Shown: positions 34,428 to 44,836 of the stretch, piece after piece
How positions within the stretch are numbered: the first letter of the stretch is position 1
Layout of the letters: every line of letters starts with the position of its first letter
Source: Endomychus coccineus
Lineage: Eukaryota > Arthropoda > Insecta > Coleoptera > Endomychidae
Length of the DNA stretch: 64,000 nucleotides
Reading direction: 5' to 3'
Assembly (NCBI GenBank): GCA_958510875.1
Contig: OY294069.1
Coordinates: 6,271,205 to 6,335,204 of the forward strand
Position numbers and translations under genes: made by a program
Notes under the pieces: generated by a model
Told to the model about the DNA's origin: nothing
The model's database searches: none
What the model saw: only the letters and a program-made list of their open reading frames with translations

Positions 34428-35930
34428 GAGGGAAAATAGTGAATTTGGTCAATCTCATTGATTCCTATATAAGGTCCTCATAATACACTCTCATGAATTT
34501 CGATTCTACCATCAGTTTTCGCCTCAGGCGCTGAGGCAACATGCGTCCCGAGACCTCAAGTGAATACGATATAGGAACCACTTTTAACATGACAAATGCT
34601 TCTGAATTTGGTATCCGCAACCTTCTAAGATTCCGTTGAAAAAGTTCCATCAGTAACACGAACCTTTTGAAATTTTGAGTAATGCTTCCGAAATTGGTAT
34701 CCACAACCTTCTAAGATGCTAAAGAACAAATCATCAGTTACTTGAACCTTTTGAATTTTTCCCATTTTCACAAATTTCATAAGGGGTATGGAAAAATATT
34801 GAATTTGGTCGATCTCATCGATTCCGATATATCGCGCTGATAATACACTCTCATGGATGAAGATTTCAAACCTACCACTAGTTTTCACCTCGCACGCTAA
34901 GGCAACATGTAGCAGAGTCCCGCGACCCTAAGTTTGGGCAATTCCTTAGGTAAATACAATATAAAATCACTTTTAACATGATTAATGCTTCCGAAATTCG
35001 TAACCACAACCTTCTAAGATCCCATGCAACAAATTCCATCAGTTAGATGTACCTTTTGCAATTTTCTCATTTTCGCAAATTTCATAATTACCTAACCTAA
35101 CCTAACATAACCTGGTATGGAAAGACAGTGAATTTGGTTGATCTCATCGATTCCGATATAATGCCCTGATGCTACACTCTCATGGATGGGGATTTCGATT
35201 ATACCTTTACTTTTCACCTCGAACGCTAAGGCAACATGTCGCAGCGTCCCGATACCCCGTTAAATACACTATAAAATCACATTTATCATGAATAACAGAA
35301 TTTCCTCATTTTCGCAAAATCCATAATTACCTAACCTAACCTCACCTCACCTAACCTGGTATGGTAAAATAGTGAACTTGGTCGATCTGATCGATTCCGA
35401 TATAACACCGTCATAATACACTATCATAGATGAGAAATTCGATTCTACCATTAGTTTTCACCTCAGACGCTGAGGAAACATGTACCAGCATTCCGAGTTC
35501 CTGAATTTCGGTCATCCCTTAGATAAATATACTATAAAATCACATTTATCATGAATAATAGACCCAAAATTGGTATCCATAACCTTCTAAGATCTGATTG
35601 AACAAGTTCCATCAGTAACATGAGCTTTCTAGAATTTTTGCATTTTCGTAAATTTCATACGGGAAAATAATGAATTTGGTCGATTTCATCGATTCCGATA
35701 TAGTGCCGTCATAATACACTCTAATGGTTAAGAAATCCGATTCTACCATCAGTTTTCGCCTCGGACGCTAAGGCAACATGTCGCAGCATCCCTTGTATAA
35801 ATACAAAAAAAAAATCACTTTCAACATGATAAATGCTTCCGGAATTGGTATACACTAGCTTCTAAGATTCCATGGAACAAATTTCATTTGTCACATGAAC
35901 CTTTTGAATTTTTTCGAATTCTGCCTTAGT
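34428..35930 (+). repeat. Satellite-like tandem array, about 5 units of 240-360 bp
   Basis: The landmark GAATTTGGTCGATCTCATCG followed by ATTCCGATAT recurs, with small changes, at 34441, 34801, 35130, 35374 and 35672, giving unit lengths of 360, 329, 244 and 298 bp. Each unit also has CACTCTCATGGATG, TTTTCACCTC with GCTAAGGCAACATG, ATAAAATCACTTTTA, and CAACCTTCTAAGAT followed by CCATCAGT. Two junctions carry CCTAA pentamers (35086-35112 and 35331-35355). Length variation comes from deletions inside units. One solitary inverted unit lies at 18785-19035. Confidence 0.88.
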
Positions 35931-36070
35931 TTCGGCCATATCATTTTATTTTGTGAAAAGTTTTAGTTACACCAGTTCTTTTTTCCTGTTCAAGAAACTA
36001 ACGCAATAACTGATTTATTCACGTTTCCAAAATTTCTCGAGAAATTTCAATTATTGGTTTTTATTAAAGT

Positions 36071-36078
36071 GTGGCAAT
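36071..36078. repeat. Target-site duplication of the hAT element, left copy
   Basis: GTGGCAAT, identical to 37854-37861 and directly abutting the CAGTGGCGGCTC terminus. Eight base pairs is the length made by hAT transposases. Confidence 0.9.
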
Positions 36079-36183
36079 CAGTGGCGGCTCGTGAATTTTT
36101 GAGAGAGGAGGCTGAACATAAAACGTTTTTGTAAAAATATACTCTATTACCCAGCAAGAACCAATGTGGAGGTATAGAGTTTC

Positions 36184-36305
36184 TCTTGGCAAAAAATTTT
36201 TTTGTTCGTTTTTGTCTTTCATTTTTTTTTGGATTTTTAGTATTTTTTCTTTTTTTTGGAATTTTTCATATTTTGTTTTTTTTTTATTAATTCTGTTATT
36301 TTTTT
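36184..36305. repeat. T-rich low-complexity tract
   Basis: Repeated runs of T (up to 10) with scattered G, A and C, lying between the left terminus and the transposase remnant of the hAT element. Confidence 0.8.
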
Positions 36306-36415
36306 ATATATTAACGGAATTCTACGGTCTTTAGTTTGCGAAAAATGATCAATAATATTATCATAAAATGTATCATCATGTTTTAAGTGTTTTACTAAAT
36401 CTTTTTCAATAGATA

Positions 36416-37240
36416 TTAAACTCTAACATTGTATAAACGATTTTGGCCCATTGTATTTCGCATGTATGTTTTAATTCGTTGGAGAGTAGAAAATGATCTC
36501 TCCACCGATGCCGACGTGACAGAAATGGTGACTGTCAAACAAAGTAGTTTATAAAACTGAGGTAAAACTTGTTGCAAATCATTGACTATCATATATTTTA
36601 TCATATCGGCGTGACTGTCATACTGGCCTAAAATATCTTTATCCGAGTATATAACGCATAATTCATTGTGCCGTGCTATTTTATCAAAAAATTCATATTT
36701 TAGAACTAAGTTATCTTAAAGTGTATTGGGGAACTCTTTTGAAAAAGATTCGAAAAATCTTCTATTCGTCAAGTCAAAAAACTTCAATTCATGTAAATCG
36801 GAAAATCGAATCTCAATTTGACCTTTAATGGTATCTAAAATTTCATAAAAAAGTTGTTTATAATGTAGTTTCTTGTCTACCAAATTATATGTAGAAAAAT
36901 TTTCAAATAAAATATTAAAATGAAATTCTGTATTACGGAAACTTGAAATTTTTCCAATGAGATGTTTCAAACGATCTCTTGAATTTATGTTGTAAAATTT
37001 GAAAAATAAGATCAATTTGTTCAAATATTAATTTAAAATTATCAAGAAAAAACAAAAATTCTTCATTTTCTAAATAAGATTTTAAACCAACAGCAGCATT
37101 TAATGAAACCTGATCTGTTGAAATGTCATCACTGTTTAATACAAAATCAAATGTTTCAATTAATTTGTCTTTATTTTTATGGATGGTAAATACTGCACGT
37201 GATGTAAAATTCCATCGAGTTGGAGCATTACAGGGAAATC
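36416..37240 (-). pseudogene. hAT transposase, C-terminal half
   Basis: From about 37230 on the minus strand one frame reads CNAPTRWNFTSRAVFTIH, containing the conserved TRW of hAT transposases, then DKLIETFDFVLNSDDIS and SYLENEEFLFFLDNFKLIFE. After a frameshift near 37020 the ORF 37024-36716 continues (FKFYNINSRDRLKHLI onwards). 36604-36416 holds the hAT dimerisation domain: LPQFYKLLCLTVTISVTSAS and VERSFSTLQRIKTYMRNTMG. The N-terminal zinc finger and the first acidic residues are not found. It is unable to make a transposase. Confidence 0.85.
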
Positions 37241-37853
37241 AATGATTTTTTAAAACTTCGTCTTGTCAATACTACTATTAGTATTAACAATGATCGATTT
37301 TGATAGTTACCTGACATTACTAATCCTTTCAAATCCAGTAAAGGCCGTTTATTTAAAAGAAACACTTTCATCATATGTTAATTCAATAAATGGATTTTCT
37401 AAAAGGCAGCAACTAACTCACTAACACTCATTTTAAATTTACAACGGACAAAAATCTAACCTTACTTGGCGTGACAACACATAAACAAACAAGCACTGAC
37501 TGACCTACTCAGCAGTCGGCAGAACGCACGTCTCGTATGTCATAGATTGCTAGCGGCTGCCGCAGGCTAGCCTCCAGAAGGTGTTGCCGTTTTCGCTGAT
37601 TTACCCAGTTGGCGTTCGGACTGGTCGGAAAAACGGCAACTGCGTTGAACAACACATGCTCAGCGTTTGAGATATATAGAGAGTCTAGCCTCAGGGCACT
37701 GTTGCCAGATTAAAAATAACTACTGAGAACGGGGAATTAATTGTAAAATTTTAAAAATTATCAGAGAAACAGGAAATAAAATGGAGAATGATCATTAAGA
37801 TAAATTGGTGAGGAGGCTGAGCCTCCTTAGCCTCCTTCGAGGAGCCGCCACTG

Positions 37854-37861
37854 GTGGCAAT
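37854..37861. repeat. Target-site duplication of the hAT element, right copy
   Basis: GTGGCAAT, the same as 36071-36078. Confidence 0.9.
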
Positions 37862-39159
37862 GTTTATTGTAATGATATAAAATAAAAAAAATTGGCAATA
37901 TTTCGTCTTAGAATGGACAATCAATGCAATAGAGTACAATTTAAGGTCTCTCCAAATTCTTTATCACTTTGTAATGTTACTAATCGATCAAGACTAGAGG
38001 CATATTATCATCAGTAAGTTGGCAACAACACCTATCATGTAGAATATCTAATGATTTGGTATAAACCTGAGCAATATGAATGGGCTTCTCGAGGTGAAAT
38101 ACGAATTCCTGGGAAATATTGTTGTAAAGGGGTCTCAGTTTTCAACAGCATGTACATGGTCGATGTATCAATCACTCAAAATGAAGTCAAGCGGACGCTA
38201 TAGAGTCTACATGTAAGTCTGCATAATAACGAAATTTTGCATTTATGCATATATGAGGGTAAATATATAGGGGAGCTGAAGCGTACAATCCTCACTTGAA
38301 AACTTACTAATAAATCACAAACCGCATTTGTATGACATTTGAATCACGAGCACGTAGCTCAAAATACCGTGATATGGGCAAATCTACGGTGCCACTTCAT
38401 GTCTATACTGAAAGTAATAATACAAAAGTAGGGGAACAGAATATTTTCACCAAAATCTCGCGTGTGACACAGTGAAATATTTAATAAAACAGCATTACGT
38501 TGGCGTATTCAGAATAAAACAAACAGGAGACTGTACATTCGCTGAATACATTTTATCATGGCGGAGTCTACAGCTTCAGAGCGTTGATACTCTAATGTCA
38601 AACTTCGATTCAATACAACATTCAGCTATGTCCGTGCAAGAAGTGTGTTCAACATATCCATCCTTAAGCCACACATTACTTTGACTAGAATTGACTTTTT
38701 CAATTGGTTTTAATTTAATGTTAGATGAAGACAGACGCATTTCACTTTCCTCGGACTTGTTTGCGATTCTCGAGCACTCTACCACATTATTCTAGAGTGT
38801 TATTTCTACCCTACTGGTCGGTGTTTCATCACATTTTAAATGACTTGCCAACTTCATTTATTCTAGGGCATTAAGCTACTGTATGTGCAACGGCTCAGTT
38901 GCTATGAGTGAGATCACTCCTCGCATCAAAACAGACAATGTGAGAACATAAAATGGTTATTTACCCAACAATGGCTGGAAGTGGTGGTGCTGTTGTAATG
39001 TCAGGATTCTTTCTATATGAAAATTATGTCACAGTGTGAGTTCCTTGGGTTTCGTTGGGGGTATAAATTAGATGATAGTTCCTTCTAACGTTGGTGAGCT
39101 GTAACCTTGCATATTTAGTAGGAAAACGGACTTCATAATCTGTTCCGTTTTATGAATAA
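37862..39159. other. No recognisable gene
   Basis: AT-rich flank of the hAT insertion. The ORFs at 38472-38785 on both strands are shadows of one another and have no family motif. Confidence 0.35.
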
Positions 39160-39760
39160 CATTTCATGATTAGGTGTTCCACAAGGATCTGTCTAGGCAC
39201 CAGCTTTGTTGCTGCTACATATAAACGATCTGCTGGAAGTGACCATCTGTCCCGTCCACAGCTTTGCAGATGATGGTTGACTTCATATCGTTTCTCATTC
39301 AGAGCCCCTGTACCATCCAATGAAGCCGAAGGAGCGAGACAGAGACAGATTGAATCAATTAATAGAGATCTGGGAAACATTTTGAAATGGGATCTGATAA
39401 TCAAATATAGTTTGGGGCAACGGAAACTCAAGCTTACCTTGTCCAGGAAGGCGGTACCCACAATCCCTAATATGATGATGTCATATACAACTATTCCTAT
39501 GAAGTCTTCCCATCAACAGCACCCTCTGATGGGATCATGTGAGGTTCATTGCGAAAACCGCTTTACAAGAACTTGGTCTTATATTCCGTGCCAAAAGCTA
39601 CTTTACGTACGTCTTGGAGTACTGTTCACATGATCTGAGTTGGACCCCCAAACATACGCTGAAGCTCTTGGATATTATCCAGAAAAGAGTTATTCGTTTG
39701 ATTGGTGATGTCATTCATTCATATACTAGGCTCTGCAGGACTCAATCTTTTGAATTTGCT
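39160..39760 (+). pseudogene. Family X LINE, RT interior
   Basis: The plus strand reads GVPQGSV, a stop, then APALLLLHINDLLEVTICP, then SFADDG (39180-39275), the block around the second and third catalytic Asp. 39300-39420 gives the continuation found in the 23158 copy (the SSFRAPIPSNGARVARQRH segment at 23158-23433). 39540-39720 gives MRFIAKTALQELGLIFRAKS, YFTYVLEYCSHDLSWTPKHT and LKLLDIIQKRVIRLIGDV. Multiple stops. Homology fades after about 39760. Confidence 0.78.
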
Positions 39761-40317
39761 TGCAATAATGACAATAGTATCAAAAATTCCTTTCGGATAA
39801 TAGAATCAACGAAAATCTTGGTTTATTAGCTTGAAATTCAATCGATGATATTTGTTTATATACCTTAGTTCCAAATCATTCTTCTCACGTTTCTAAACGT
39901 ACAACTTTATCAACAGCTGCTCAAATCTTTGACCCTCCCTCTTAGTGGGTCCATGTACTCACAGTAATTCTAAACTAGTTATTCAAAATTTTTGGAAACC
40001 TACAGTTTAAATTTGGATGAAATTCTTCCAATTGATTTTTATCATTCTTGGATTGTGTTCTCCAGTAAAATTCCAGAGTTGAAAGATATAAAAATTCCCA
40101 GACCAACCCAATATCAATAGATACATGGCTTTGGAGATGTATCTGAAAAAGCTTATGGTGCTTGTTGTTATTTTCGATCTAGAGATCAAATGAAAGGAAT
40201 TCACTGTTAATAAGAGTGCGCCAAATGGCGAGTTACACCTCTAAAAATGATTTCTCTGCTTAAACTTGAGCTCTGCGCAGACTTACTTCTCATTCAGTTA
40301 ACTCAGAGCATCGTAGA
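39761..40317. other. No recognisable gene; left flank of the LINE insertion
   Basis: Possibly further decayed family X sequence, but too diverged for me to align. The minus-strand ORF at 40007-40204 shows no motif. Confidence 0.35.
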
Positions 40318-40360
40318 ATAGAATAGGTCTTTATTCGATTAGGCCATTACAGCGTAGAAT

Positions 40361-40600
40361 AAGTCAATATTTTACATAATAAGTTAATCAAATAATTAAT
40401 ACAATCATATAGAAAAAGAACAGATCACATATAAAAAACACAGTATTCAGACTCAGTAATACATTAAAATATTCAAGTCAATAGTTTACATAATAAGTTA
40501 ATCAAATAATTAATACAATCATATAAAAAAAGAACAGATCACATATAAAAAACACAGTACTCAGACTCAGTAATACATTAAAATGTTTAATTCAATATGA
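40361..40600 (-). repeat. 114-bp tandem duplication in the LINE 3' UTR
   Basis: Copies at 40361-40474 and 40475-40588, differing at only a few positions, with the beginning of a third (ATTAAAATGTTTAATTCAAT). Shared words are AAGTCAATA.TTTACATAAT, AAGTTAATCAAATAATTAAT and ACAGATCACATAT. Whether it is a family feature or particular to this copy cannot be told here. Confidence 0.9.
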
Positions 40601-40662
40601 ACATTATTATAGAATGAATAAATCTAAGAGTAATCACAGTTAAGAATATTAAGTGGAGATAA

Positions 40663-42515
40663 TCAGCTCAAACTACGTACAAAATATTCATTCAGATTAT
40701 AAAATGATTTTTCTAGTAAGTGAGATTTTATTTTTTTCTTAAATGCATGTTTTGGAGTTATAAGTTTGAATTCATCAGGAAGATGATTGAAAATTTTGAT
40801 TAATGAGTAAACTACATTTTTTTGTACCAGCGTAAGGTGAGTACTCATTGGTACATAATTATTTCTTTTTCGAGTTTCATAAGTAATAATTTTTTTTATA
40901 TTTTATAAATTCTTCCGGATGTTCATTTACAAAGCACGATGCTTCTAATATATATATACCAGTAAGGGTGAGTATTTTATTATCCTTGAATGCATCTCTA
41001 CAAGATTGTCGGTTTGATAAACCTAAAATTGCTCTAACAGCCCTTTTCTGTAACTTGAAGATTCTGTCTGCATCCACACTATTTCCCCACATTATTATAC
41101 CATACTTAATCTTTGAATATATGTATGCATAATAGGCTTCAAGACAAGCCTTCAGGGTGGAACAGTTAGAAAGTGCTCTCAAAGCAAAAACAATACTAAG
41201 TTTTGGAGCTAGCCGGTGGACATGTGCTTTCCAATTCAACTTTGAATCTATTTCTAAACCTAAGAATTTGGTTGTATTCGTAGAACTAATTGTTGCATTA
41301 TCAACTTCTACTTCTATCATTGATAGTTCCTTAGCTGAAAAAGTTATTATTTTCGTTTTGTCTACGTTCAATTTCATATAGTTATCTGTGAACCACTGTT
41401 GCATTTTTTGGATATTGTCCTGAATATCATATTTAAGTTGGTACATAGTTTTTCCTTGTATGACCCTCAAGTTGACATCAGCAAACTGTACAGTTATACC
41501 ATTTTTTTGAATTTCGGGAAACTCATTTACGTATAATATAAACAGAAGTGGTCCCATTGTAGAGCCTTGAGGTACTCCCGCTTCAGGACATACCCATGAG
41601 GATAAGTGTTCTTTTCCCGTTACTATATCCACAATTTTCGTACTTTGCTTCCTAGATGTTAGGTAAGATTTCAGTAAATTTTGGAAGGGACCTCTAAAAC
41701 CGTATCTTTGCAATTTTTCCAGCAGCAGATTGTGATTAACTAAATCAAAGGCTTTTGATAAATCTGTGAATATTCCTGCTACAACATTTTTATTACTAAG
41801 ACCATCTAAAATCTCCGCCAACGCCTGAAATACAGCCCTTTCAGTATTTCTATTTTTTAAGTATCCATTCTGATAATGGGAAATAATTATATATTTGCTT
41901 AAAAAGTTGATCATTCGCGCGTGTATTATTTTCTCAACAACCTTAGAGATATTGGATATAATGGCGATTGGTCTATAGTTATTCATATTTTTGACGTCTC
42001 CTTTTTTCAGTACCGGTATTATGACTGTCTCCTTAAGTTTATCTGGATAAACACTAGAATCGAATATTTTATTTATTATATGACAGAGGGGCTTAACTAC
42101 ACTAGAAGAGCAATATTTCAGGAATTTGACAGATATTTCATCTAATCCTGTAGAATTTGTATTTTTCATAGAATTTATTGTTGATATAACTTCATTTTCG
42201 TCTGTATGAGCCAAATAAAAGCTATTAACGGTGTGTTTAATATTATTTAGATCATATTTAGTATTTTGTGTATTTATATCTATACCTACATTTTTGAAGT
42301 GAGTATTGAAATTATTTGCTAGTGTGTCCATATCCATTTCACTACTAATTTCCTTCCATTCAGATGTTTTATAATTTGAACTTTTCCCTGTTTCATATTT
42401 TATTATATCCCAGGTAGCTTTTATTCTATTGTTACTTGAAGTGATGTAATTTTCATTAAATCTTAATTTAATCTCTTGTACTAGTTTTTTGAGTGATTTA
42501 GCATATGTCTTATAA
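40663..42515 (-). pseudogene. LINE ORF2, reverse transcriptase and C-terminus, altered YADD box
   Basis: From about 42515 the frame reads KLVQEIKLRFNENY and KATWDIIKYETGKSSN into the 486-codon ORF that starts at ATG 42337. RT blocks: STGLDEISVKFLKYC, VLKKGDVKNMNNYRPIAI, IISHYQNGYLKNRNTE, AGIFTDLSKAFDLVNH (first Asp), AGVPQGSTMGPLLFILYVNE, and FADVNLRV where FADD is expected. The second Asp of the YXDD pair is therefore Val (GTC near 41476), which should abolish polymerase activity. After the thumb region (KFLGLEIDSKLNWKAHV, RAILGLSNRQSCRDAF) a frameshift near 40876 leads to a last ORF (40848-40663) ending LNEYFVRSLS. Confidence 0.9.
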
Positions 42516-43590
42516 ACAGAGGTGTTTTAGAAGTTTTAAATAATATTTGTTTTATTTTACTCTTAAATTTAATTTCATCAGTGATCCACAGATTATTTCT
42601 TAATTTAGATTTATTACATGTAATGATTTTTTTTGAACTATGACTGTTAGTAATTTCTAATATTTTATGCAAAAAGGCATTGTACATTTCATTAGTATCT
42701 TGATATGAGAATAAGAAGTCCCAATTAGTGTAAATCAAATCTTTGTTTATATTCTTTAATATAGAGTCATTCAAGATCCTCTTTTCCACTTTATTATAGT
42801 TATATGGTACTGGTTTTGAATTAAATGATAGAAATTGGGATTGATGATCAGAGAATCCTAATTCAATATTTTTTGCTTCAAAATTTGTGAAGTTTACAAA
42901 GATATTGTCGATCAGTGTAGCTGAACGATTTGTTATTCTAGTAGGGGTATCAATTGCAGAATTTAATCCAAAAGAATTCATTATATCTTTCAATTGAATA
43001 CTTGATGCTGAGGTTATGTTAAGCATGTTAATATTGAAGTCACCACATACAATAATTTGAAATTTGCTTGCTTTACTAAGCGTTAGTATTTCATCTAATT
43101 TATCAAAGAATATATGCATGTTACCATTAGGAGGTCTGTAAATGCATATAATAATCAATTTAAGAGATGGTATCTCAACACTACAACATTCAAAGTTTAA
43201 TTTAACAGAAATGTCTTGTCTTTGCTTGGAGAAAATATTATCTTTAAGTAGGATACAAGAACCTCCATGTAGGTTGTCTTTACGAGTAAAACAAGCTGCT
43301 ATGTTATATCCTGTAACATTGATATTACTTACCTCTTCAGAATGGAGCCAATGTTCTGTAAGAGCTATACAACTTATAGTATCTTTATAACTATTTAAAT
43401 AGATGTTTAGGTCATCTGTTTTATTCCTTATACTCTGAATATTTTGGTGAATAATAATGAATGATTCTTTACTGTGATTACAATTCTCGTCAATTTTCGT
43501 TCTTATTTGTTTCACTCTTGTTTTCATGGAATTTTCCTGTTTGAAGCTCTCTTCATAAAAAACTTGTTGACTGTTACTCCCTCTGGCCAT
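42481..43590 (-). pseudogene. LINE ORF2, endonuclease (EEP) domain
   Basis: 369 codons from ATG 43590. The apurinic-like endonuclease blocks appear in order: IIIHQNIQSIRNK (the Asn), ALTEHWLHSEEV (the catalytic Glu), IICIYRPPNGN, IVCGDFNINML (Asp and Asn), SATLIDNIFVN and GFSDHQSQF (final Asp-His pair). All catalytic residues are present. The enzyme would nick chromosomal DNA to prime reverse transcription. It stays in frame to RHMLNHSKN and a stop at 42481. The RT continues in another frame, so a frameshift near 42510 separates the two halves of what should be one polyprotein of about 900-950 aa. Confidence 0.9.
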
Positions 43591-44680
43591 AGTTTGGGAT
43601 CCATTAAATGTTCCATATATTGGACTGGACAGGACAACTTGAAAGACGCATAAACATTAGGATATTTCGAATTTAGTTTTTCACATGTCACATTTGGTAT
43701 AGTTTGATTTAAAAATTGCCGTACTTCCTCTACTGTAGTTTCGGGATGCAGTCTTGAAATGTGAGCATTATAATAAAGAATTTTTGGGACAGTCTTCAAT
43801 AGATCATTTGTTGAGGTTCCAACTATTGGAATAGATCTTTTTTTTTGCTTAACGCCATTTTCTGAGTTCGGCATATCCTCCTCTTTTAGTTTTCTATTTC
43901 TTCTTATTACTTTAGTCCAACTATCCTTGACATTGTTATTATTTGTGTTAGCTGTCTTATTCAAACTTGTATTAATTTCACCAGCTCCAAGATCAATAAT
44001 TTCATCCATTTTCTGTTTAGATCCTGTTTTGCTTGGAGAAACAGTCTTAATCTCATTATCGTGTTTGTGTATGATATCATATTTAACCGTATTATGTTTT
44101 GGGACATTCGTCTTCAAGATTTGATTAACCCTTGTAGGTTCTTCAGATTTATTTGTATTTACATTTCTATCTATATTTACTTTTTTTTCCAATTCAGATA
44201 TCCGAGTATCATCTTGCTTAGTCGTGAGTTCTTTCAGTTGTTTCACTAGATAGTGTATTTCATTTTTTTGTTCTACGATTATTTCTTTTAGATCGCATAT
44301 AGTTTTATTTACTTCACTTTTAAAGTTCATCATAATCTCATTAAACATGTTCTTAATATTGATCATATTTATTACTTGATCTATTTCAGTTTTATTATTA
44401 TAATTCGTATTGTTTTTACCTTGTGTAATACTTAGAATATTGTCTTGTATATTTTCATTAATTTTTTCACTTGGTTTGGATAATAGTACACATCGGGAAC
44501 ATTTCCACTTTTTTAACTCCTTGTTTCATTCAACTTGTAGTATTCTTCCATATTCATGTCTATACACTGTAAATGCATGCTATTTTCACACTTAGCACAA
44601 TTAACCGTATCATCATACCGATGAATTTTCAAGTTACAGTGCGAGCACACACAACCACGTATTATCTCACTAGTCGCCAT
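43524..44680 (-). pseudogene. LINE ORF1: PHD finger, coiled coil and nucleic-acid-binding C-terminus
   Basis: The first ATG at 44680 opens MATSEIIRGCVCSHCNLKIH, then NCAKCENSMHLQCIDM. After a frameshift near 44520, WKCSRC completes a Cys4-His-Cys3 PHD-type zinc finger of about 55 residues. The frame then runs without a stop through KPSEKINENIQDNILSI into the long ORF (44366-43524, 280 codons). That ORF starts with a Glu/Lys/Leu-rich probable coiled coil (EVNKTICDLKEIIVEQKNEI), a basic low-complexity middle (VIRRNRKLKEEDM), and a folded C-terminus (KILYYNAHISRLHPETTVEE and VRQFLNQTIPNV) resembling the RRM-like or chaperone domains of ORF1 proteins. It overlaps ORF2 by 67 bp. The expected role is RNA binding and RNP assembly. 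Confidence 0.82.
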
Positions 44681-44682
44681 CT

Positions 44683-44836
44683 TCTAAGCCGTAGAAAGGT
44701 GTGGAACTCTTCACCTAGTGAGGTCTTTCCCTATGACCTCCAAGCCTTCGTGAAAAATTCGAATGCCTATCTCCTCTCTCAATATTCCATGTTGATCAAT
44801 GATTATAGGTTTGCCTCTCGTGTACTCAAAGTATAA
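44683..44836 (+). pseudogene. Family X LINE, extreme 3' end
   Basis: The plus strand reads KVWNSSPSEVFPYDLQAFVK, NSNAYLLSQYSM and YRFASRVLKV before a TAA at 44834. It directly abuts the 5' end of the CR1-group LINE, which suggests that the LINE landed in, or next to, this X copy. Confidence 0.78.

Larger units (their letters stand above)
36079..37853 (-). mobile_element. hAT transposon, 1775 bp, with matching termini and 8-bp TSD
   Basis: The left end CAGTGGCGGCTC (36079-36090) is the exact inverse of the right end GAGCCGCCACTG (37842-37853). An 8-bp duplication GTGGCAAT sits on both sides. Subterminal AGGAGGCTGAGCCTCC repeats lie at the right end and a related GAGGAGGCTGAAC at the left. The interior holds the transposase C-terminal half on the minus strand. 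Autonomous hAT elements are usually 2.5-4 kb, so this copy is internally deleted. The clean TSD indicates insertion by normal transposition and no later damage at the ends. Confidence 0.92.
40318..44680 (-). mobile_element. Nearly full-length CR1-group LINE
   Basis: A 4.36-kb non-LTR retrotransposon on the minus strand: ORF1 (44680-43524), ORF2 endonuclease (43590-42481), ORF2 RT and C-terminus (about 42515-40663), and a 3' UTR with a 114-bp tandem duplication ending in AATAAAGACC and CTATTCTATTCTA (about 40318-40340). It has no RNase H domain. Damage is light: one frameshift in ORF1, two in ORF2 and one active-site substitution, so it is much younger than the other LINE pieces. The 5' end coincides with the ORF1 start and abuts a family X tail at 44683. 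CR1/L2/Crack/Daphne-type membership is inferred from the ORF1 PHD finger and the 3' end. Confidence 0.88.

Noticed and set aside
35086..35355. CCTAA runs as a true telomere or telomere relic
   Set aside because: Only 3-5 pentamers each, embedded inside satellite units. Too short to claim a chromosome-end origin.
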